From positions 124,001 through 188,000 of the forward strand of contig NZ_RCVN01000002.1 of NCBI RefSeq assembly GCF_003697915.1: a stretch of 64,000 bases of DNA, written 5' to 3'. Below are positions 18,223-25,449 of the stretch, one piece after another. The DNA comes from Staphylococcus pseudoxylosus. Its GTDB lineage: Bacteria > Bacillota > Bacilli > Staphylococcales > Staphylococcaceae. How positions within the stretch are numbered: the first letter of the stretch is position 1; each line of letters starts with the position of its first letter. A program made the translations under genes and the position numbers. A model generated the notes under the pieces. The model was given only the letters and a program-made list of their open reading frames with translations. It was not told the origin of the DNA and ran no database searches.

Positions 18223-19707
18223 TTATAATATAGGTGAAGCTAATTTTGCAATAGCTTGTTTAAATTTAATCCAATTAGAACGCTGATTATAACGTGCTTC
18301 TGTCAATTCTTGTGATACTTTCAAATCTTCAAAGAAAGCGTCTTTAAGTTTTTTAGTAATACGTTCATCATACATAAAGGCATTGATTTCAAAGTTTAAT
18401 TCAAAACTTCGGATATCCATATTGGCAGAACCTACGCTTGCAACTTCGTCATCTATAATCATCATTTTAGAGTGGATGAAGCCATTTTCATATGTGTAAA
18501 CTTTAACACCATCTCGTATAAGCTGAGCCACACTTGAAATTGTAGCCCAATATACAAATATATGATCCGGTTTGCAAGGTATAATCAAACGTACATCCAC
18601 ACCTGACTTAGCAGCAATACGCAAAGCATTAATATAACCTTTATCCGGAATAAAGTACGGACTATGCATATAAATAGATTTCTCAGCTTTCATAATCATC
18701 TTCATGTAACCAAATTCAATTTGATGCCAATTATCACTTGGCGCACTGAGTGCTAATTGCATGGACACATCGCCGCCTTGATTCGCATTTTCTGGGAAAT
18801 ATTTTTCATTATAATCTAATTGCTCACGTTTAGCTTGCGAGTTCCAATCATGAATAAAGCTTAGCTGTAATGCATCTACGCCATCACCTCTAACTCTTAG
18901 ATGCGTATCTCTCCAATAACCAAATTTTTCATTTAATCCTAAGTATTCATCTCCAATATTAAAGCCTCCGACATAACCAGTCATACCATCAATGACAACA
19001 ATTTTACGGTGATTTCTATTATTCACTCTAAAATTGATTAAAGGAATTTTGGCTTGAAAGAATGCTTCAACTTGGCCACCCGCTTCTTGGAATGATTTGA
19101 ATTTTGATTTGTGGACAGATTTTGAACCTACTGCATCATATAATAGTTTAACTTCTAACCCTTCATTTGCTTTTTCTTCTAAAATATTAACAATTTCAGT
19201 GCCCAAACCATCTAATTCTAAAACATAATATTCCATGTGAATGTAGGACTTAGCATTACGTAAGTCTTCTTTCATCTGCGCAAATAAATCATGACCATCA
19301 GTATAAATATCAACATTATTATCATTACTTAAAAATGATGGTTCTTTTGTTAATAACGTTGTTGCAATATCTTTATGTTTTCTTACAATTGGATTTTCAG
19401 AATCACTAATTTTATTTGTCGATGGTTTCAATTGAGATTCTACACGTTTCATACCATCCTCTATTTGGTTATGTGCAAAGCCTCGCTCACGTTTCTTACG
19501 CACACCTCTACCAAAGAAGATGTAGATAAAGAAGCCTAATATAGGCATGACGAAAAGTAAGAACAACCATGCCCAAGTTGCTGTCGCATCTCTTCTATCT
19601 CTATCTAAAAATACAATTAAAAGTGCTAATATAATATTCACTACGAAGAAAAATGCTAAAACACCTCGGTAGATCGGACTTACACTTGGATCAAAAATTA
19701 ACTGCAT
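18223..19707 (-). CDS. cls: Cardiolipin synthase
   Basis: 494 aa, the length of S. aureus Cls1/Cls2. Two N-terminal membrane segments (about residues 13-35 and 45-65) precede two phospholipase-D domains. The HKD motifs are His233-Lys235-Asp240 (NHRKIVVIDG) and His412-Lys414-Asp419 (IHSKMMIIDD). It condenses two phosphatidylglycerols to cardiolipin and glycerol at the membrane. TGAGGTGAG precedes the ATG. It is a single-gene unit. Whether it corresponds to Cls1 or Cls2 is not decidable here. Confidence 0.95.
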   Translation of the reverse strand: MQLIFDPSVSPIYRGVLAFFFVVNIILALLIVFLDRDRRDATATWAWLFLLFVMPILGFFIYIFFGRGVRKKRERGFAHNQIEDGMKRVESQLKPSTNKISDSENPIVRKHKDIATTLLTKEPSFLSNDNNVDIYTDGHDLFAQMKEDLRNAKSYIHMEYYVLELDGLGTEIVNILEEKANEGLEVKLLYDAVGSKSVHKSKFKSFQEAGGQVEAFFQAKIPLINFRVNNRNHRKIVVIDGMTGYVGGFNIGDEYLGLNEKFGYWRDTHLRVRGDGVDALQLSFIHDWNSQAKREQLDYNEKYFPENANQGGDVSMQLALSAPSDNWHQIEFGYMKMIMKAEKSIYMHSPYFIPDKGYINALRIAAKSGVDVRLIIPCKPDHIFVYWATISSVAQLIRDGVKVYTYENGFIHSKMMIIDDEVASVGSANMDIRSFELNFEINAFMYDERITKKLKDAFFEDLKVSQELTEARYNQRSNWIKFKQAIAKLASPIL

Positions 19708-19888
19708 AAACTCACCTCATTGTGCTTGGCTTGTCGAAAGATTTATAAAGCCATCAAAATATTTACTAATTAAATTAAATATACAACATGTATATTACTA
19801 AAAGTGCAATGATTATCAAAATCAATTATATTGTAAAATCTTTAATTTTACCATCTTCTTCAGTCTATTGTTTATAAAATGATTTGCG

Positions 19889-21073
19889 TTATTTCTGTAG
19901 AGTTTGTTCAATAGTGTGATTACGACCAGCTTGAGAACCAAATAGCGTGATAATACATGCTGTTATTAATAAAATGGATAATGAAGCCAACCATTCACCC
20001 GTAATGTCATGTAAAATACCAAATAGTAATGGGCCAATTGCAGCAAATAAATAACCGATAGATTGTGCCATACCTGACAATTTAGCAGCTGTTTCACTAT
20101 GCTCTGTTCTCAGACTAAAGAACGTGTTAACTAAACCGAATGCAATACCACCCGCCATCCCAATAAGAATTGTTGATACAATTGCTAATTGTGGCATAAA
20201 TATCATAATTACAACACCTACTATAAAACATAACCCAGTAATAAAAGTTAATAAAAACTGAGATTTCATTTTTGTAGCAAAAATAGGTGTAATAAATGTA
20301 AATGGGATAATTGATATTTGAAGCACCGATAGATAAGCGCCCGCTTCATTGATTGACATGCCACTTTGTGCAAGGTATGCTGGCATCCAGTTTATAAGTG
20401 CGTAAAAGATCAGCGATTGTCCCCCCATTAGTATAGTAATCTGCCATGATAACGGAGATTTCCATACATTAATACTTTCTCCAGATATGGCGGTCGTCAT
20501 CTCTTGTTTACCTTTTAATTGGAATGACCATAAAATAATTGTTAAAAGCGTTACAATGCCAATAACACTGATCGCAATATTATAGTTAAAGGCTTTTACT
20601 AATGGCGCTGTTCCATATGAAGATAAGCCCCCAAAGACATTCATAACAACAGTATAATAACCAGTCATAATACCAATATGCAGTGGAAACTTCGCTTTAA
20701 TAACTGCTGGTGCGAGCACGTTACCAAAACCAATACCTATACCAATCAATATAGTGCCTATGTACAACCATGAAACACCCGTAACTGACCTAACAATAAT
20801 ACCTATTAATATTAAGCATAAAGCTAGGAAAATCGTTTTCTCAAGTCCTAACCTATTACTCGTTCTAGCAGCAAATAATGAAATTACAGCAAAGGCTAAC
20901 AAAGGTACAACTGTAACCACACTAACAGCACTATTGGATAATGCTAAATCTGCTTTTATATCTGGTAATGCAACACCTATAGAAGTTATAGGCGCTCGTA
21001 AATTGGCGCCAACTAATAAAATACCTATAAATAATAACCAATTAAATGGTTTTGTTTTTCTATAATTTTCCAT
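19889..21073 (-). CDS. CynX/NimT-family MFS transporter
   Basis: 394 aa, 12 membrane segments. The family start LLVGANLRAPITSIGVALPDI is typical of CynX/NimT (cyanate and 2-nitroimidazole transporters). The substrate is not predictable. The gene is divergent from an XRE-cupin regulator with only about 85 nt between starts, so that protein probably controls it. AAGGTGGTAAG precedes the ATG. Confidence 0.85.
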   Translation of the reverse strand: MENYRKTKPFNWLLFIGILLVGANLRAPITSIGVALPDIKADLALSNSAVSVVTVVPLLAFAVISLFAARTSNRLGLEKTIFLALCLILIGIIVRSVTGVSWLYIGTILIGIGIGFGNVLAPAVIKAKFPLHIGIMTGYYTVVMNVFGGLSSYGTAPLVKAFNYNIAISVIGIVTLLTIILWSFQLKGKQEMTTAISGESINVWKSPLSWQITILMGGQSLIFYALINWMPAYLAQSGMSINEAGAYLSVLQISIIPFTFITPIFATKMKSQFLLTFITGLCFIVGVVIMIFMPQLAIVSTILIGMAGGIAFGLVNTFFSLRTEHSETAAKLSGMAQSIGYLFAAIGPLLFGILHDITGEWLASLSILLITACIITLFGSQAGRNHTIEQTLQK

Positions 21074-21159
21074 ACCTTACCACCTTGAGGGGATTATTTT
21101 AAAATCAACACACTATATGGTACGATATGTACGTTATATTGTAAATAGGAGCGATGCAT

Positions 21160-21705
21160 TTGTATAATATTCAGAATATAGTAGCGAAAAACATTGCCGA
21201 CCATCGTAGGAAGCATCAGCTTAGCTTAGAGAAAGTTGCAAAGGCGACTGGAGTCAGCAAAAATATGTTAAGCCAAATTGAAAAAGGAAATTCAAATCCT
21301 ACCATTACAACCCTTTGGAAAATTGCCAATGGACTTCATCTATCTTTATCACAATTAACATCATTAAATAATGATACAGTAGATTTTATTGATGAATCTG
21401 ACATTGTGCCAATCATTGATGATAAAGTTACCATTTATCCATATTTTCCATACGATGATCATAAGAAATTTGAAATGTTTAAAATGGTAATAGAACCAGA
21501 TGGGAAAATGGACTCAGCACCTCACCATATGGGTTCCGAAGAATATATCATTGTAAACGAAGGTAGCCTTGAAATAGAAGTTGGTTCAACAATATATACA
21601 ATTAACCATCATCAAGCTTTTCGTTTTAACAGTGATGTACCACACTGTTATCGAAATCGTGGAAACGTAACTGCTGTTTTCACCTCTACAATGTATTATC
21701 AATAA
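21160..21705 (+). CDS. XRE-cupin transcriptional regulator
   Basis: About 181 aa. The XRE helix-turn-helix lies at about residues 8-62 (RKHQLSLEKVAKATGVSKNMLSQIEKGNSNPT) and a cupin_2 barrel is C-terminal (APHHMGSEEYIIVNEGSLEIEVG, FRFNSDVPHCYRN). Such proteins usually bind a small ligand in the cupin and regulate a nearby transporter, here the divergent CynX-type MFS gene. Start: GGAG (21148-21151) is 8 nt from TTG 21160 but only 2 nt from ATG 21154, so TTG is favoured. A terminator follows. Confidence 0.85.
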   Translation: MYNIQNIVAKNIADHRRKHQLSLEKVAKATGVSKNMLSQIEKGNSNPTITTLWKIANGLHLSLSQLTSLNNDTVDFIDESDIVPIIDDKVTIYPYFPYDDHKKFEMFKMVIEPDGKMDSAPHHMGSEEYIIVNEGSLEIEVGSTIYTINHHQAFRFNSDVPHCYRNRGNVTAVFTSTMYYQ

Positions 21706-21754
21706 TCCATTATAAAGTCACTATGCTAGGAAACTACTTTATAAAACCACTTCT

Positions 21755-21796
21755 AAAAGTTCCACTGTCAAAATATTGAGCAAGTGGGACTTTTTC
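21755..21796 (+). terminator. Terminator of the XRE-cupin gene
   Basis: AAAAGTTCCACT pairs with AGTGGGACTTTT (one G-T pair) around a 15-nt loop, followed by a T run. Confidence 0.75.
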
Positions 21797-21923
21797 TATG
21801 TCCATTAGTTCATATATTCCTCATATTTAATTACAAACCCTTACAACTGTTCTACAACATATCTATTTCGCTTAACAAAACATATCATCATATTATTTTG
21901 ATCATTAAATAAAAAATGTAGCA

Positions 21924-21952
21924 TTGACACTTTTGCAAATGTCGTATATATT
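21924..21952 (+). promoter_or_regulatory. Strong sigma-A promoter of the small XRE operon
   Basis: Perfect -35 TTGACA (21924-21929), a 17-bp spacer and -10 TATATT (21947-21952), about 40 nt before the first gene. Confidence 0.7.
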
Positions 21953-21969
21953 GTACATGTAACATATAT
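21946..21969. promoter_or_regulatory. 24-bp imperfect palindrome overlapping the -10, likely autoregulatory operator
   Basis: A 20-of-24 symmetric sequence centred on TACATGTA covers the -10 and the transcription start of the XRE operon. This is where a Cro/CI-type repressor would act. Confidence 0.5.
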
Positions 21970-21998
21970 TTGACACACAAGGTGGCGATATATTCACC

Positions 21999-22199
21999 AT
22001 GAATAAAGTTAAGCATTATCGAAACGCCAAGCATATGTCTCAACTTACACTTTCAAGAACAGTTGAAGTATCAAGGCAAACAATCAATATGATTGAAAAT
22101 AATAAATATAATCCATCATTGAATTTATGTATTAATATAGCGAAAGCTTTAGATGTTACACTCAATGATTTATTTTGGGAGGAGCATTCATATGAATAG
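21999..22199 (+). CDS. Small XRE/Cro-type regulator
   Basis: 66 aa, only a helix-turn-helix (HMSQLTLSRTVEVSRQTINMIENNKYNPSLNLCINIAKALDV in part). It resembles the single-domain regulators that precede small membrane-protein genes in Firmicutes. Its stop codon overlaps the next start by 8 nt, showing translational coupling. GGTGG lies 13 nt before the ATG, which is a long spacing, and GGTG can pair with CACC just before the ATG. Confidence 0.85.
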   Translation: MNKVKHYRNAKHMSQLTLSRTVEVSRQTINMIENNKYNPSLNLCINIAKALDVTLNDLFWEEHSYE

Positions 22200-22716
22200 A
22201 AAAGATAAGTGGCTATATCAAAATTTCACCGGCTCAATGAGTAATCCAGATGAATACCAACAGTATGAAATCGATAAAACTCTAGCCAAACATAGTATTA
22301 TCGGATTATATGTACTTATCGCACTCGTTTATTTATCTGCTTTCTTCGACATTGAACGTGAGTTTTTATCTCCGTTTACTATTGGCGGGGCGTTATTACT
22401 TATCATTTTAGGTTGTAGAATGTCAATGAGTAAATTTAGTGCTGATCCATTAGAAATAGAGGTGAAAGATCGAGAAGTATATCATAAATTGCTACGAGAA
22501 ACTCGTAATAAAAGAATCATTTTCTTAATCATTGCAATAAGCTATATGCTGTTGACTACAACAGTGATTGCGCCAATCCTTGCAGGCAATAGTTTAAACT
22601 TTACTAGTTTAACCAAGTTCAACACCTATCTACCTTTAATTGTCTTTATAATATTTACGATTACAAAGGATTCGCGGATAAAATTGCTAGATGAAAGGGG
22701 TAAACATGATGGATAA
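22192..22716 (+). CDS. Membrane protein of unknown function, XRE operon
   Basis: About 174 aa. A soluble N-terminus (WLYQNFTGSMSNPDEYQQYEID) is followed by two pairs of hydrophobic segments (about 45-85 and 105-160), with a charged loop between. It looks like the DUF3278/DUF2178-type membrane proteins that accompany small XRE regulators; that name is tentative. The ATG lies inside the 3' end of the regulator gene, 8-nt overlap, with GGGAGGAG upstream. The next gene overlaps it by 11 nt. Confidence 0.8.
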   Translation: MNRKDKWLYQNFTGSMSNPDEYQQYEIDKTLAKHSIIGLYVLIALVYLSAFFDIEREFLSPFTIGGALLLIILGCRMSMSKFSADPLEIEVKDREVYHKLLRETRNKRIIFLIIAISYMLLTTTVIAPILAGNSLNFTSLTKFNTYLPLIVFIIFTITKDSRIKLLDERGKHDG

Positions 22717-23224
22717 TGACAAAATTCTACGTTTAATCCCTAATTTTAGATTTACAGACGAATATGAACGTCAACAACTATTACATGATTATGCTAGGTT
22801 CTCTCCATGGATTTTTTATGGTGGACTCATCATCAGTGCGTCAGATTTTTTTATAACTAGCTATCTAAATCGCCTACCTATATTAGGTACATTAACTTTC
22901 ATATTAATCTTAATCTATTCAATCATATTAATCGCTTCACTTCGTAAGAAAAAAGTAGATACTTTAGAAGTATATACTGAGGCACAATATAAGATGCAAT
23001 TAAAAAAATTACATAAAAGTAGCATATTATTCGCAACTATAATGTTTGTAGTATTCAACCTAAATAATTATTGGATACCACTCATTTCAGGTTCTGATTT
23101 ACCACAAAGTTCAGATATCTTGAAAAATCTATTTGTTAATTTAATCATTGCTATTATAACGGGTTTTGTCATTTATGGTTTTGCTAGAATTAAACTCATT
23201 AAAGCATACAAAGATAATGATTAA
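22706..23224 (+). CDS. Second membrane protein of the XRE operon
   Basis: About 172 aa with the same architecture as the preceding gene: a DEYERQQ-containing N-terminus, two hydrophobic segments, a charged linker (KKKVDTLEVYTEAQYKMQLK), then two more. The two look like diverged paralogues. AAAGGGG precedes ATG 22706 (5 nt) and ATG 22709 (8 nt). It is the last gene of the three. No function is known to me; envelope-stress sensing or a regulated membrane complex are possibilities. Confidence 0.78.
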   Translation: MMDNDKILRLIPNFRFTDEYERQQLLHDYARFSPWIFYGGLIISASDFFITSYLNRLPILGTLTFILILIYSIILIASLRKKKVDTLEVYTEAQYKMQLKKLHKSSILFATIMFVVFNLNNYWIPLISGSDLPQSSDILKNLFVNLIIAIITGFVIYGFARIKLIKAYKDND

Positions 23225-23249
23225 TAATATGAATTGTCTTATGATTTAT

Positions 23250-24172
23250 TTAAAATAAAACATAAGACAAATAAATCACACCAGTAACTGTTAACATACT
23301 AAATAATGTAGAAAAAAGGACGATTTGCGCGTGAAGTTCTGGTTCCACTTGATATTCCATGGCAATTGTCGATGCATTTCTAGAAGTTGGAAATGAACTC
23401 GCAATTAATAGTGATTGTGCAATAATGCCATCAATATTAAGTATATAGATAGCAGCTAGAGAAACCATTGGGCCTACTAGTAATCTGCCTATTAACGAAA
23501 TCGTAATAACACGATGGAAAAATTTAAATTTAATTTTTGATAATTGAGCACCCAGTAAAAGTAACGCTATGGAACCAAAGCCATCTGAAAGCTGCTCAAT
23601 TGGTATTAGCGCAAATTGTGGTAATTTAATTTCAAATACTTGGAAAAAACACCTAGTAAAAGTGCGTGAAACACAGGTAGTTTTAGAAAAAAAGTAGCGA
23701 TATCTTTGATAGAACTTGTGGCTGATAACAAATTATACATACCATATGAATAAGTTAATAAATTTTGAAATACTAAAATCAAAATTTGTACAGAAACACC
23801 CAATGGGTTTTGGCTGAATATAAATTGGCTGACAGGTAATCCATAGTTTCCAGAGTTCATTAAAGATATACTATTTTTTAAAGCTGCTCCTTCGCCATCC
23901 TCTAATTTTAATAATTTTGCAATAATGTGACTTATGCATATTAAACTAATACTGTAAATCACTACATAATATATAATTTGCGAAAATACTTGAAATTCAA
24001 TCTTAATATGATAAATGTTTATAAAGACAGCAGCAGGCATTAGGCAATATGTAATTAACGTAGAAAAATTTTGTAATTTAAAGTCAAATTTTCTTTGCAA
24101 AAATGCCCCAATAACTATTAATAGTAAAATGGGTAATATAACTTCTAAGATAATAAATATAAACATAAACAA
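23250..24172 (-). pseudogene. AEC-family permease disrupted by a frameshift
   Basis: Codons from 24172 encode the N-terminal 180 residues or so of an auxin-efflux-carrier family protein (VILPILLLIVIGAFLQRKF, LMNSGNYGLPVSQFIF). The frame then breaks at a run of six A (plus strand 23644-23649). Adding one base restores an open frame through EIKLPQFALIPIEQLSDGFG and SFPTSRNASTIAMEYQ to the stop at 23250, giving about 307 aa, the normal family length. The gene is either inactive, phase-variable or mis-sequenced. AEC proteins export or import organic acids such as malate. Confidence 0.8.
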
Positions 24173-24633
24173 CCCTCACTATAGCGTATTTAATAGTGCT
24201 CTTCCTCCCACCTAACTATAGCTTAAATTACCATAATTATAACTATAAGTATAAACTTAATTTATTATTTATATACATAAGATTAGCTTATAGTTTAAAA
24301 AATTAATCTTTAATGTATCTATTCCTCTTAAAAAATTTAATTATAATTAGTAAAAATAATGTAATTCATTCAAATAATTATACTGTTACAAAGTATTTAG
24401 ACAATTATTTAGTGTAACAATCTCTTCTCTATTAAAGCCATAACGAAGTGTTTGAATTTTTTCTAAGCAACCGGTAGAAATTGTTTTGGCAACGCCCTTT
24501 AAATATAAAAATGACTAATCCAATATCATGTGGATTAGTCATTTTTTGATAATGAAGTTTATACCCAGTTCCATTTTTAGTTTTTAGATTTAATATTTTC
24601 TTTTACTATTCTCTAAATAGTAATAACATCAAA
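24173..24633. other. Intergenic region with no confident gene
   Basis: 461 nt. The left part is AT-rich and must hold the AEC gene promoter. On the minus strand between about 24490 and 24390 a short open stretch (KTISTGCLEKIQTLRYGF in part) ends in a stop but has no plausible start; it may be a decayed coding remnant. The only firm element is the terminator at 24507-24546. Confidence 0.4.
24507..24546 (-). terminator. Terminator of the ppdK-DUF299 operon
   Basis: A 16-bp perfect stem AAAAATGACTAATCCA/TGGATTAGTCATTTTT with an 8-nt loop, 88 nt beyond the stop of the regulatory gene. Confidence 0.9.
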
Positions 24634-25449
24634 TCATAAAAACTTTTCTATATAAAACGCTGATTCTTCAATTGATTTGTATTCCGTGTTAATGACTGTT
24701 GCGTTTAATTTTTCAAAAATCTCTTCAGCATATATCAATTCTTCTCTGATTCTTTCAATACTGTTATAGTTTGTTGGACCGTGTAGCCCCAACACTTTCA
24801 CACGTTCATTACGTATGTTCAAAATATAATTAGGACTGGCAGTTAAACCAAATACTTTTAAATCCTGATGCCTAAAAACTTCATCAGGTATATCTACTTC
24901 TGGTACCAATGGTATATTTGCAATTTTGTAACCTTTATTCGCTAAATACATACTAAGCGGTGTCTTAGATGTTCTTGAAACACCAACAATAAGTGCATCG
25001 GCTTCCCCTATGTTAGTAAAATGTTTACCATCATCATATTTAACAGAGTATTCCATAGCTTCTATTCTTCTAAAATAATTTTCATCTAATTTACGTAAGG
25101 CTCCACTTTCTAAAATAGGCGAACAATTTGTGCGTTGCTGGATAATACCAATTAAGTCAGACATGTAATCAACATATGGGATACCCGCTTCTTTTGCAAA
25201 TTGTTGACCAACCATATTAAATTCAGGATTCACTAATGTTGTTATCACAACTGCTGCGCGTGCTTTAGCACTTTTTAATATATTAATAAGCTCTTCTTCA
25301 TTTTTTATAAAAGGAAACTTTTTTATTTCAATTTGTGATACATCAGGAAATTGAGTTAACGTTGCATGTACCATCCGTTGCGCTGTTTCTCCTATGGAAT
25401 CTGAAATAACATATAATCTGAGTTGTGGTTCTAACGAATCATTAAACAT
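24634..25449 (-). CDS. Pyruvate, phosphate dikinase regulatory protein (DUF299 kinase/phosphorylase)
   Basis: About 271 aa. YVISDSIGETAQRMV at the N-terminus and the P-loop-like GVSRTSKTPLS (about residues 156-166) define the DUF299/PDRP family. These proteins phosphorylate PPDK or PEP synthase on a threonine next to the catalytic histidine using ADP, and remove it by phosphorolysis. The start ATG (25449) overlaps the last codons of ppdK by 8 nt, showing coupling; AAAGGTGG is upstream. A longer in-frame start would run far into ppdK and is rejected. Confidence 0.92.
   Translation of the reverse strand: MFNDSLEPQLRLYVISDSIGETAQRMVHATLTQFPDVSQIEIKKFPFIKNEEELINILKSAKARAAVVITTLVNPEFNMVGQQFAKEAGIPYVDYMSDLIGIIQQRTNCSPILESGALRKLDENYFRRIEAMEYSVKYDDGKHFTNIGEADALIVGVSRTSKTPLSMYLANKGYKIANIPLVPEVDIPDEVFRHQDLKVFGLTASPNYILNIRNERVKVLGLHGPTNYNSIERIREELIYAEEIFEKLNATVINTEYKSIEESAFYIEKFL

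Noticed and set aside
23234..23270. TTGTCTTATG/CATAAGACAA hairpin as a terminator of the XRE operon
   Set aside because: The stem is good, but it overlaps the end of the convergent AEC gene and has no U run on either side, so I did not list it.
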